NCBI GenBank assembly: GCA_023247135.1
Contig: JAHFHB010000061.1
Span: 1 to 8,799 of the forward strand
Reading direction: 5' to 3'
Source: Candidatus Omnitrophota bacterium
GTDB taxonomy: Bacteria > Omnitrophota > Omnitrophia > Omnitrophales > Aquincolibacteriaceae
DNA length: 8,799 nt
The notes under the pieces were generated by a model. It ran no database searches. It saw nothing but the letters and a program-made list of their open reading frames with translations, and was not told the origin of the DNA. Within the stretch, counting starts at the first letter, position 1, and each line of letters opens with the position of its first letter. Below are positions 1 through 7,818 of the stretch, one piece after another. The translations under genes and the position numbers were made by a program.

Positions 1-1826
1 GCCTGGCCGCGGACAGAGGCTTTACGGTCGTTTTCCGTCAGGAAACGCTTACGCAAGCGGACATTCTTGGGGGTAATTTCAACCAATTCATCGTTCTCGA
101 TGAACTCCAGCGCAAACTCGAGGGTCATTTCACGGGGCGGGACGAGCTGAATCGCTTCATCGGATCCCGAGGAGCGCATATTGCTTAACTTTTTTTCACG
201 AACCGCGTTGACAATCAAATCGTGGCCCTTGTTATTCACGCCGACGATCATGCCCTCATATAAATCTTCACCCGGGTGCACGAATATTTCTCCGCGTTCC
301 TGCAGTCCCCAAAGCGCATAGGCGACGGTCCTGCCGTCGGTCTGGGAAATCAGCACGCCGGACTGGCGCTCAGGCAGTTCGCCTTTGTATTTCTGGTACT
401 CATAAAAGTTCTGGTACATGATTCCCGTCCCGCGCGTCATCGTCAGGAATTCACCGCGGAATCCGATCAGGGAGCGCGAAGGAATGATGAATTCCATGCG
501 CACCGTTCCCACCGAACTATTTTGCATGTCCTTGAGTTCGGCCTTGCGGCTGCCGAGCGCTTGAATGACCGCGCCCTGGTAACCCGGATCGACCTCGATC
601 GTGACCTCTTCCACCGGCTCGAGTTTTTCTCCGTCCACTTCCTTAATAATGACCTGCGGCCTGGAAACTTCCAACTCGTAGCCTTCGCGGCGCATGGTCT
701 CGATCAAAATGGAAAGGTGCAATTCTCCGCGCCCGGAAACTTTAAAGCGTTCGCCGCCTTCCACCTCTTCCACCTTGATCCCTACGTTCATCATGGCTTC
801 GTGTTCAAGCCTTTCGCGGATATGGCGGGACGTTAAAAAACGGCCTCCGTCTTTACCAGCCATCGGGCTTGTGTTGTGCGAAAAATACATGGCAATGGTC
901 GGTTCGTCGATTTTGAGAAAAGGCAGCGCCTCCGGCTTTTCCGGGCTGGCAAGAGTATCTCCGACCTTCACGCTTTCTGCACCGGCAATGGAAACGATGT
1001 CGCCGGCAAGGGCTTCCTGGACTTCCACTTTTTTCATGCCCTGGTAGCGCAGAATCTTGGTGATCTTCGCGCGTTCCACCGTCCCATCGCGTTTTACCAC
1101 GACCACCGGATCGCTGACTTTGATGCCGCCATGGGAAATGCGGCCGGTCGCGATGCGGCCGACGTAAGAATCATAATCCAGCATCGTCACGAGCATTTGA
1201 AACGGCTGTTCAACGTCCGCGACCGGCGGAAGCACGCGGTGGATGATCGTGTCCAGCAGAGGCTGCAGGTTGTCGTTCTTCTTGTCCAGTTCCAGCGTGG
1301 CCCAGCCTTCTTTCCCCGAGGCGTAAACAATCGGAAAATCCAGCTGTTCATCCGTCGCATTGAGTTCGCAAAAGAGATCGAAAGTCATGTCCGTGACTTC
1401 ATGGGGCCGCGCGTTCGGACGATCCACTTTATTGACCACAAGAATCGGCTTCAGGTGCAGTTCCAGCGACTTGCGCAGAACAAATTTCGTCTGCGGCATG
1501 GGCCCGTCAAACGCATCCACGAGAAGCAAAACACCGTCGACCATGCGCAAAATGCGCTCGACTTCACTGCCGAAATCAGCGTGTCCCGGCGTGTCGACGA
1601 TATTAAACTGAATGTCCTTATAGCGAAAAGAGGCGTTTTTGGAGAAAATCGTAATGCCGCGTTCGCGCTCAAGGTCATTGGAGTCCATGATGGTGGACTC
1701 GCCCTCCTTAAATTCGTAGGCCCCGCTCTGCTTGAGCAGCGCGTCGACGAGCGTTGTTTTGCCATGGTCGACATGTGCGACGATGGCGACATTACGGACA
1801 TCCTTACGTCTTTTCTGCTGAGTCAT
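1..1826 (-). CDS. typA: Ribosome-associated translational GTPase TypA/BipA (3' end cut by window edge)
   Basis: TypA/BipA is an EF-G-like GTPase that binds 70S ribosomes in the cytoplasm and assists ribosome assembly and stress or cold adaptation. Translating the minus strand from ATG at 1826 gives 608 codons with no stop before the left edge. The GTPase motifs are clear: G1 AHVDHGKT at residues 17-24, switch I ERERGIT at 53-59, G3 DTPGHADF at 78-85, G4 NKVD at 132-135, and a G5-like YASGKEGWA near 168-176. The BipA-specific C-terminal domain is present, with RSLIGFRGEFLT, then KKLSNMRSSGSDEA near residues 541-553, and a terminal VRLRKRFLTENDR. Family members are about 605-615 residues, so only a few codons and the stop are missing. 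A purine-rich AGAAGGGATAAAGGG precedes the start. The gene is divergent from the exosortase-like gene and shows no functional link to the glycogen genes. Identification is firm. Confidence 0.96.
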   Translation of the reverse strand, partial: MTQQKRRKDVRNVAIVAHVDHGKTTLVDALLKQSGAYEFKEGESTIMDSNDLERERGITIFSKNASFRYKDIQFNIVDTPGHADFGSEVERILRMVDGVLLLVDAFDGPMPQTKFVLRKSLELHLKPILVVNKVDRPNARPHEVTDMTFDLFCELNATDEQLDFPIVYASGKEGWATLELDKKNDNLQPLLDTIIHRVLPPVADVEQPFQMLVTMLDYDSYVGRIATGRISHGGIKVSDPVVVVKRDGTVERAKITKILRYQGMKKVEVQEALAGDIVSIAGAESVKVGDTLASPEKPEALPFLKIDEPTIAMYFSHNTSPMAGKDGGRFLTSRHIRERLEHEAMMNVGIKVEEVEGGERFKVSGRGELHLSILIETMRREGYELEVSRPQVIIKEVDGEKLEPVEEVTIEVDPGYQGAVIQALGSRKAELKDMQNSSVGTVRMEFIIPSRSLIGFRGEFLTMTRGTGIMYQNFYEYQKYKGELPERQSGVLISQTDGRTVAYALWGLQERGEIFVHPGEDLYEGMIVGVNNKGHDLIVNAVREKKLSNMRSSGSDEAIQLVPPREMTLEFALEFIENDELVEITPKNVRLRKRFLTENDRKASVRGQ

Positions 1827-1883
1827 GTTCCCTTTATCCCTTCTGCGAATCCGGCCGTTACAAGGCTGTCAAAGTAAGCGGCA

Positions 1884-1892
1884 ATTGTACCA
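1884..1892 (-). promoter_or_regulatory. Possible extended -10 promoter for typA
   Basis: On the minus strand this reads TGGTACAAT, a TGn extended -10 element followed by TACAAT, which differs from TATAAT at one position. It would start transcription near 1877 and leave a leader of about 50 nt before the typA ATG at 1826. I see no convincing -35 hexamer at 16-18 bp, although extended -10 promoters can work without one. It is a motif match only. Confidence 0.3.
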
Positions 1893-1952
1893 CACGGTGC
1901 AAGTACCCCGTTTTTTCAGGGCTTTCTGGGGTTTCACCGGGTATACTTCCTG

Positions 1953-1959
1953 AAGGAGG
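1953..1959 (+). promoter_or_regulatory. Strong Shine-Dalgarno at unusually long spacing from the exosortase-like start
   Basis: AAGGAGG is a near-perfect anti-16S match, but 18 nt separate it from the ATG at 1978, where 5-10 nt is usual. An in-frame TAA at 1969-1971 rules out any start closer to it in that frame. A TATACT hexamer at 1942-1947 just upstream could be a -10, but it would place the transcript start at about the SD itself. The SD may be fortuitous, or leader folding may bring it closer to the start. Confidence 0.35.
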
Positions 1960-1977
1960 CCCTGCGCGTAAAAAATC

Positions 1978-2802
1978 ATGTCTACGATCATTTCCGGCCG
2001 TCACCGGCATTTACTTATTTTGGGAGCGGGAATTCTCACCGCGCTGGCTCTGCATCACGAGGCCATTGCCTGGGTTCTGAAATCCTGGCAGGCGTCGCCA
2101 CGCACCGACGGCCAGGGGCCGCTCATTGCCACTCTCGGCGTCATTGCCTGGCTGCAGATGCGATTCATGAAGGAAAAGCATGAGCCGCGCTACTGGAACG
2201 CAGGCCTGTTCATCCTGGCCGGAGCTTTGCTTGTTTTTTTCATCGCCGATCGCAGCGAGCTTCCACTGCTGCAAGCGGTCACTTTTCTGGGCACGCTGAT
2301 CGGCGTTTACACGTATGTGCTCGGCCCGCAGGCGTTGACCGATCTGTTTCCCGTCTGGCTGCTTGCGGTCATGGCTCTCCCGGGCGTTCCTCACATTTTC
2401 AATCATCGGATCAACCCGCTTTTTTTGGACGAAACCCATTTTCTTCTGAACGTCTTTTTCCGGATCAACCCAGCCGGCGCGCTTCAGGAGCAATGCCATG
2501 CGGCAAGCCGGCTCATCCACGAAGGCACTTATGCAGGCAGTCCTGTCTTTATTTTTTCACTCGCGACCTTTGCCGCCGCCCTGTGCTGGCGGAAATTCCG
2601 AATTTCCCTCCCGCTCATGTTTTTTTTCTGGCTTTTAATTCCCGTGATTCGCGTGCTCGCAGTCGGCCTCATCGTCATGAGCGGACAGCCGGCAAGCACC
2701 TGGCCGTTTTTGTCCAACGTCATGCTTTTTTCCGCCGCTTTTGTTTTTTATGCAGTGCTGGCCGGAGAGATTTTATGGCTGGGCCGGGCCAAAGAAATTT
2801 AG
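1978..2802 (+). CDS. Exosortase/archaeosortase-like integral membrane protein, divergent
   Basis: This is a 274-residue hydrophobic protein with about eight likely membrane segments by eye (near residues 11-34, 47-63, 75-90, 96-114, 122-137, 188-203, 210-235 and 243-268). Exosortases are eight-helix cysteine transpeptidases that process PEP-CTERM-type sorting tails on exported proteins. Their landmarks appear in order: DGQGPLIATLG at 44-54 resembles the sHGpLip segment of helix 2; LFPVWLLAVMALPGVP at 123-138 resembles the fPllfLlf.iP.P helix; EQCHAASRL at 171-179 resembles the catalytic eaCSGlrsl with Cys173; and IPVIRV at 221-226 supplies the conserved Arg225. The third catalytic residue, a His in the last helix region, is not evident: no His lies after Arg225, and Trp242 or Asn247 are nearby. 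The Cys is followed by His rather than Ser-Gly. No PEP-CTERM substrate gene is visible in the window. It could be an active divergent exosortase or a non-catalytic relative. The ATG at 1978 is the first start after an in-frame TAA at 1969. It is convergent with glgP, 11 bp away. Confidence 0.6.
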   Translation: MSTIISGRHRHLLILGAGILTALALHHEAIAWVLKSWQASPRTDGQGPLIATLGVIAWLQMRFMKEKHEPRYWNAGLFILAGALLVFFIADRSELPLLQAVTFLGTLIGVYTYVLGPQALTDLFPVWLLAVMALPGVPHIFNHRINPLFLDETHFLLNVFFRINPAGALQEQCHAASRLIHEGTYAGSPVFIFSLATFAAALCWRKFRISLPLMFFFWLLIPVIRVLAVGLIVMSGQPASTWPFLSNVMLFSAAFVFYAVLAGEILWLGRAKEI

Positions 2803-2813
2803 CACGGGCACTC

Positions 2814-5285
2814 TCACCCGCGGGCGACAGGTCCTACGCCCCAGATATCGCGGCAATATTCCGCAATCGTCCGGTCGCTTGAAAATTGCCCCGACTTCGC
2901 GACATTGGAAATGGCCTTGCGCGTCCAATCCGCCGGGTCCAGGTAGTTCTCGGAAATGGCCGCCTGAATCCGGCAGTACGCGTCAAAATCAGCGCAGATA
3001 AAATAAGGATCCGCTTGTTTTAAGTTGCGAACCAGCGGATCGAAAATTCCCGGCTGGTCAGGCGAAAAAAAGTTGCTCTCGATCATGCGGAAAACATCGG
3101 CCAAAAGCGGCGAAGCCGCGATAAAGTCCCGCGGAACATACCCGTGTTTCTTCATCTCCTGAATCTCGTCCGTCTTGAGCCCGAAGATAAAAAGATTTTC
3201 CTTGCCGGCCGCCTCTGCCATTTCAATGTTGGCGCCGTCGAGAGTTCCGACCGTCAGCGCGCCGTTCATCATGAACTTCATGCAGCCGGTGCCCGAAGCC
3301 TCCGTGCCGGCCGTTGAGATCTGTTCTGAAAGGTCGCTGGCCGGAAAGATTTTCTCCGCCAGCGAGACGCCGTAGTTCTCAAGAAAAAGAACTTTCAAAT
3401 TCCCACCCACCGCCGGATCGCTGTTGATCACTTCCGCGATGCTGTTGATGAATTTGATAATCAGCTTCGCCATGAAATAGCCCGGCGCCGCTTTTCCGGA
3501 AAAAACAAAGACTCTGGGAACTTTCACCGCCGCAGGGTTGTCCTTCAACCGCAAATACTGGCTGATGATGTAAAGCGCAAACAGCACCTGGCGCTTGTAC
3601 TCATGGATACGTTTGACCTGAACATCCAGCATGGCCTCCGGCGCAATGGGAATTCCCGTCGTGCGCATCACGAAATCCGCAAAATCTCTTTTGTTCCGGC
3701 CCTTGACCTTTTGCCACTTCTCCTGGAACGCCGCGTCTTCTTTCAGCGGCAGCAATTTCTCGAGCTGGCGCAGATCCAGCCCCCATCCGGAACCGATCGC
3801 CTGCGTAATGAGCCCCGTGAGACCCGGATTGGCATTGATCAGCCAGCGCCGTTGGGAGATTCCATTCGTCTTGTTGTTGAACTTCTCCGGAAAGAACTCA
3901 TAGAAGTCCTTGAACAATCCCGTGGTCAGAAGATGGGAATGCAGGGCCGAAACGCCGTTGACGGAGTGGCTGGCCACCAGGGCCAGGTACGACATCCGGA
4001 TTCTTTGCGGCGAACTTTCCTCGATCAGGGACATGCGCCTGAGGCGTTCGGTATCCCCCGGAAAACGGTTTGCCACCGCCCGCATAAAACGCGAGTTGAT
4101 TTCATAAACGATCTGCATGTGCCGCGGCAGCAGCTTTTCAAAAAGCGGAATGGCCCAGCATTCCAGCGCCTCAGGCATGACCGTGTGATTGGTGTAGGCA
4201 AAGGTTTTTACCGTAATGTCCCAGGCCGTTTCCCATTCCAGTTCCGCCTCGTCCAGCAAAACCCGCATGAGCTCCACCACCGCAAGTGCCGGGTGCGTGT
4301 CATTCAGCTGGATCGCGGCTTTCTGCGGCAGTTCGCGCAAATCGCTGTTTTCGGCCTTGAAGCGCCGGATAATGTCTGAAATGGACGCCGCCGTAAAAAA
4401 ATATTCCTGTTTCAAGCGCAGTTCGCGGCCCTGGGACGTCGCATCGTTCGGATAAAGCACACGCGAAATATTCTCAGTGAACATTTTTTTATAAACGGCG
4501 TTTTCGTAATCGCCGTGGTTAAAATATTCCAGGTCAAATTCCTCGGTGCTGCGCGCCGACCAGAGCCGGAGCGTATTGACCACGTTATTTTCGTAACCCG
4601 GAACCGGAATGTCGTAGGGCATCGCGGTAATGTCCTGCGTATCGCGCCATTCCACGCACAGGCGCCCCTGCCGGTTGTGATACATGAAGGTGCGGCCGTA
4701 AAATTTTACGACTACGGCATACTCCGGCCGCTGGAATTCCCAGGGGTTGCCGCGCTTCAGCCACTCATCCGGAGATTCCACCTGAAATCCCTTGACGATG
4801 CGCTGGCGGAAAATTCCGTAGTCATAGCGAATCCCGTACCCGGTCGCCGCCACACCCAGCGTGGCCAGCGACTCCATAAAGCAGGCCGCCAGCCGGCCCA
4901 GACCGCCGTTGCCCAGCCCGGCGTCGCACTCCTCGCTTTCGATTTTATCAAGATCCAGCCCGCAATCGGCCAGCGCCTGAAGCGCGGCGTCCTTGACTCC
5001 GAGATTCAGCATATTGTTGGAGAGCAGGCGCCCGATCAAAAACTCAAGTGAAAGGTAATAAACACGTTTGGCGTTTTTGTTGTGGTAGCCCTGCTGGGTT
5101 TCGATCCAGCGCTCCACAATCCGGTCGCGCACAGCGTACGCCAGGGCCATGAAATCATCGTGCAGGGTCATCGTGTGCTTGTCCTTTGCCAATTCAAAAT
5201 GCAGTTTGGACAAAACAGACTCCAGAATGCCGCGGCGGCTCATATCCAGTTTTTTATTCCGGTCGGTTTCCATGGATTTAGACAT
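2814..5285 (-). CDS. glgP: Glycogen/starch/maltodextrin phosphorylase
   Basis: This cytoplasmic GT35 enzyme (EC 2.4.1.1) uses phosphate to release glucose-1-phosphate from alpha-1,4-glucan ends, with pyridoxal phosphate (PLP) as cofactor. Counting from the ATG at 5285 (823 residues, normal for the family), recognisable blocks are SLEFLIGR at 79-86, GLGNGGLGRLAACF at 123-136, QLNDTHPALAVVELM at 326-340, TNGISQRRWL at 473-482, VQVKRIHEYKRQ at 555-566, and the PLP loop TEASGTGCMKFMMNGAL at 661-677 with PLP-binding Lys670. Cys668 sits where GTGNMK is usual. The frame stays open to a TTG at 5315, which would add ten residues and overlap the upstream stop as TTGA. I prefer the ATG at 5285 because GAGG at 5290-5293 precedes it and a 19-bp palindrome covers the TTG. 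The GH57 gene ends 26 bp upstream on the same strand, so an operon is likely. Whether glycogen or short maltodextrin is preferred cannot be read from the sequence. Confidence 0.95.
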   Translation of the reverse strand: MSKSMETDRNKKLDMSRRGILESVLSKLHFELAKDKHTMTLHDDFMALAYAVRDRIVERWIETQQGYHNKNAKRVYYLSLEFLIGRLLSNNMLNLGVKDAALQALADCGLDLDKIESEECDAGLGNGGLGRLAACFMESLATLGVAATGYGIRYDYGIFRQRIVKGFQVESPDEWLKRGNPWEFQRPEYAVVVKFYGRTFMYHNRQGRLCVEWRDTQDITAMPYDIPVPGYENNVVNTLRLWSARSTEEFDLEYFNHGDYENAVYKKMFTENISRVLYPNDATSQGRELRLKQEYFFTAASISDIIRRFKAENSDLRELPQKAAIQLNDTHPALAVVELMRVLLDEAELEWETAWDITVKTFAYTNHTVMPEALECWAIPLFEKLLPRHMQIVYEINSRFMRAVANRFPGDTERLRRMSLIEESSPQRIRMSYLALVASHSVNGVSALHSHLLTTGLFKDFYEFFPEKFNNKTNGISQRRWLINANPGLTGLITQAIGSGWGLDLRQLEKLLPLKEDAAFQEKWQKVKGRNKRDFADFVMRTTGIPIAPEAMLDVQVKRIHEYKRQVLFALYIISQYLRLKDNPAAVKVPRVFVFSGKAAPGYFMAKLIIKFINSIAEVINSDPAVGGNLKVLFLENYGVSLAEKIFPASDLSEQISTAGTEASGTGCMKFMMNGALTVGTLDGANIEMAEAAGKENLFIFGLKTDEIQEMKKHGYVPRDFIAASPLLADVFRMIESNFFSPDQPGIFDPLVRNLKQADPYFICADFDAYCRIQAAISENYLDPADWTRKAISNVAKSGQFSSDRTIAEYCRDIWGVGPVARG

Positions 5286-5289
5286 AAAA

Positions 5290-5293
5290 CCTC
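5290..5293 (-). promoter_or_regulatory. Shine-Dalgarno supporting the ATG start of glgP
   Basis: GAGG on the minus strand lies 4 nt before the ATG at 5285. Spacing is at the short end of normal. The alternative TTG at 5315 has only AAAGG about 10 nt upstream. This favours the ATG but does not prove it. Confidence 0.4.
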
Positions 5294-5295
5294 GC

Positions 5296-5314
5296 TGAGT
5301 CTTTGAAAGACTCA
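5296..5314. repeat. Perfect 19-bp palindrome at the GH57/glgP junction
   Basis: TGAGTCTTTGAAAGACTCA has two perfect 9-bp arms around a central G. It covers the TGA stop of the GH57 gene (5312-5314) and ends just upstream of the glgP Shine-Dalgarno. As RNA it could form a 6-bp stem, TGAGTC/GACTCA, with a 7-nt loop. No T-tract follows on either strand, so it does not look like an intrinsic terminator. It could be a processing or stability hairpin, a translation-tuning hairpin, or a protein-binding site; the sequence does not decide between these. Confidence 0.6.
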
Positions 5315-7810
5315 AATATTTTCAGCCTTTGAGAAAAATTTCTTAAGCTCATGGGTCGAAAGCTGCAAACGCGAAAAAAGCTGCAAAAGTGCCGCGCTAT
5401 GATCAAACAAAGCCGCCGGGATTCCTTCCGGGTTTGAGCGCCACCGGTGCTGCAGGGCAAAAAACTCGTCCTGCGCCTCGGGGCATTCGAATTCGATTCC
5501 CAGCCGCCGCGCAAGCTTCAGGATGTAGATGCATTCCCGCAGTAAATCCGGGTTCAATGATTTCGAAAATTCACGCGCGCGCTGGGCCGTTTCGCCCGCC
5601 ATAAAATGGGCCGCCGTCTTCTTCTGAATCTTGACATGGTAGGCTTTGGCGGTCTCCATCAGATGATAAAGAGGCGCCGCCTTGCGCAGGGAAAAACCCT
5701 GCGCGGCCAAAGCCTGCAGGGCTTCATTCAAGCGTTTCGTCAAAACGTGTTCGGCCGCGTAGCGGAACTCCTCCGGGACCGGCAAATTGACGGAATTGTA
5801 AATGGCGTGAATGGGCCGGTTCTCCTCATAAACCCGCTCGTAAAAATTGCTGACCTTCTCCAGCTGCGTTTTAGTCAGCGCCGTCACAATTTTCGTACGG
5901 TCTTCCTGCAGCAAATCCTTCAGCGCAAAATACGAAACCCCGAAGGTGTCGTCGATTTTTTTCAAAAACTCCAGCAGATGCATACGCGTCAGCGCCTCGA
6001 ACACGTCCGTCTCAAGCGCCTCCATCTCGCGCGCACCCGCACAGCGCTTGACCGAACAGCGAAAATCATAATGACCGATTCGTATCGTGACAAAAATAAA
6101 TTCGTCTTGTTCCAGCGTCACCCGAGAAACGACCTGGACGCGCCCGAAATGCACCAGCAGGTTCCCCGCGATTTCCTTGCGCCGATGCAGCACTTTCAAA
6201 TCATAAAAATAGAGGCGCAGCGATTCGCCGTGCAGGGCGTAGTGGTCAAAAAGCGACCCGATTGCGTAATAGCTGACCACATGCTCAAGCGTTGCCACGC
6301 AGGGTTTGACAAGCTTCTCATAAACTCCCCGCCCGTCGCGGAATAGTTCCACGCTGCTTCTGGCCCTGGCCAACCGCACCAGGAACGGCTCCTCCAGCGC
6401 CGGCCCGCGCACGATGGCGGCCAGCTGGCAGGCCCGGGCCGCATATTGTAAAATCTGAACCGTTTCAATCCCTGAAATTTCAGTAAAAAACCAGCCGCAG
6501 CTTGTGTACATCAGCTGGGCATGCCGCTGCATTTCAAGAAGTTTGAGGCCTAACGAACGTTCCTCATCCGAAAGCGGTTTAACGGCGTGCTGTTCAAAAA
6601 ACGGACGGATTGTTGGCTCAGTCCGATTGAGCAGGATCCGGACGTAATCGTTGCGCGCCGCCCAGGGATCTTTCAGAAGAGGCGCCGCTTTTTCCTGATA
6701 AACAACGGCCAGCTCGTCCCTCAGCCAGTCGAGGGCCTCACGCAGGGGTTTACGCCAGTCCTGGCGCCATTCCGCAGGCCCGCCGCCACGACAGCCGCAG
6801 TGTTCCTTCCAGCGCCTCACGCCGTGCGCGCAGCTCCAGGACGTGCCTTCGCCGTGCTCCCCGGCTTTCAGACGCACCTCCGCCTGCGGCGGATTTTCCT
6901 CAAGGTATTCGCCGTAATTGACAATGCGGTACCCGCGCGCTTCCGCTTCCGTAAAAAGCAGGTAGGAAAGCGCCCGGTCGGCCCAGGATTTATGATGCCC
7001 GAACGTTTCTCCATCCATGGCCGCATGAATGAGCTGTGTGTTTTCCTTGGGCTCCTGCATCGCCCCTTCGAGGCGGTTCATGAAATTTTTGGCGTCTGCG
7101 AGAAGGTCTTCGAACGCACAGGCTTTGGAAATGGGCCCGTCATAAAAAAAGATGTCCACAAAACGGGACGGGTCTTTCTTCAGGAAACAGCGGTACGGTT
7201 TTTTCGGATCGATCGAACCGTTTGAAACATCCCGCCACTCGCCCTCACCCAGCGGCCTGACAGCCTCTGCCTGATGCGGCGCCAAAACTGTGAATTTCAC
7301 ACCTTCCTCGGCCAACACTTCCAGCGTTTCCTCGTTGACCGCTGTTTCCGACAGCCAAAAGCCTTCGGGGTTGCGCTTAAAACGGTACCGGAATTCTTCG
7401 ATGCCCCAGCGAACCTGTGTTTTTTTGTCGCGCAGATTGGCCAGCGGCATGATCATGTGATTGTAGACCTGCGCCAGCGCATTGCCATGTCCGTGATGCG
7501 CCTTCAAACTGGTTTTATCGGCGTCCAGGATCTGACGGTACGTTTCGGGATGCTTGCTTTCAAGCCAGGAAAAAAGCGTGGGACCGATGTTGAAGCTCAT
7601 GCGCTCAAAATTATTGACGATGCGCACAATCTGATGATGCGGGCCCAGAATTCGGGAACGCGTATTGGGCCGGTAACACTCGTGGTAGATGCGTTCGTTC
7701 CAGTCGTGGAATGGGTGGGCGCTCTCCTGGCTTTCAATGTCTTCAATCCAGGCGTTTTCACGCGGCGGCTGATAAAAATGACCATGAATGCAAATGCTTA
7801 CTTTTTTCAT
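5312..7810 (-). CDS. GH57 glycoside hydrolase-family protein with DUF3536-type C-terminal region
   Basis: This 832-residue protein has no signal peptide or membrane helix, so it is probably cytoplasmic. The N-terminal GH57 barrel begins with HGHFYQPPRE at residues 9-18, followed by HHGHGNALAQVYNHMIMPL at 105-123. It contains FWLSETAVN at 151-159, where Glu155 occupies the GH57 nucleophile position, and MDGETFGHH at 265-273, where Asp266 occupies the acid/base position. Family-like signatures follow: TSWSCAHGVRRWKEHCGC at 323-340 and YTSCGWFFTEISGIETVQ at 435-452. The C-terminal half matches the architecture of DUF3536-bearing GH57 proteins. GH57 enzymes act on alpha-glucans with retention, but the reaction of this subgroup is not established to my knowledge; amylase, glucanotransferase or debranching activity are all open. 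Its position between glgP and a branching-enzyme gene points to glycogen or maltodextrin turnover. The start is the ATG at 7810, supported by GGAG at 7819-7822, 8 nt upstream. Confidence 0.9.
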   Translation of the reverse strand: MKKVSICIHGHFYQPPRENAWIEDIESQESAHPFHDWNERIYHECYRPNTRSRILGPHHQIVRIVNNFERMSFNIGPTLFSWLESKHPETYRQILDADKTSLKAHHGHGNALAQVYNHMIMPLANLRDKKTQVRWGIEEFRYRFKRNPEGFWLSETAVNEETLEVLAEEGVKFTVLAPHQAEAVRPLGEGEWRDVSNGSIDPKKPYRCFLKKDPSRFVDIFFYDGPISKACAFEDLLADAKNFMNRLEGAMQEPKENTQLIHAAMDGETFGHHKSWADRALSYLLFTEAEARGYRIVNYGEYLEENPPQAEVRLKAGEHGEGTSWSCAHGVRRWKEHCGCRGGGPAEWRQDWRKPLREALDWLRDELAVVYQEKAAPLLKDPWAARNDYVRILLNRTEPTIRPFFEQHAVKPLSDEERSLGLKLLEMQRHAQLMYTSCGWFFTEISGIETVQILQYAARACQLAAIVRGPALEEPFLVRLARARSSVELFRDGRGVYEKLVKPCVATLEHVVSYYAIGSLFDHYALHGESLRLYFYDLKVLHRRKEIAGNLLVHFGRVQVVSRVTLEQDEFIFVTIRIGHYDFRCSVKRCAGAREMEALETDVFEALTRMHLLEFLKKIDDTFGVSYFALKDLLQEDRTKIVTALTKTQLEKVSNFYERVYEENRPIHAIYNSVNLPVPEEFRYAAEHVLTKRLNEALQALAAQGFSLRKAAPLYHLMETAKAYHVKIQKKTAAHFMAGETAQRAREFSKSLNPDLLRECIYILKLARRLGIEFECPEAQDEFFALQHRWRSNPEGIPAALFDHSAALLQLFSRLQLSTHELKKFFSKAENI

Positions 7811-7818
7811 TCCAGAGT

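Noticed and set aside
276..1877. Plus-strand open frames of 186 and 333 residues, plus smaller ones, across the left of the window
   Set aside because: They lie antisense to typA, which has every GTPase motif in frame. Their translations are low-complexity and rich in Arg, His and Phe, with no recognisable domain.
2011..2520. Minus-strand 169-residue open frame opposite the exosortase-like gene
   Set aside because: The plus-strand frame encodes coherent membrane helices with family landmarks; the minus frame is a hydrophilic shadow with no motif.
2817..2824. CCCGCGGG palindrome near the convergent ends of the exosortase-like gene and glgP, as a shared terminator
   Set aside because: It is only 8 bp, has no loop or T-tract, and lies inside the glgP coding sequence.
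3603..5051. Plus-strand open frames of 258 and 178 residues over glgP
   Set aside because: They are antisense shadows of a strongly conserved phosphorylase gene and show no domain of their own.
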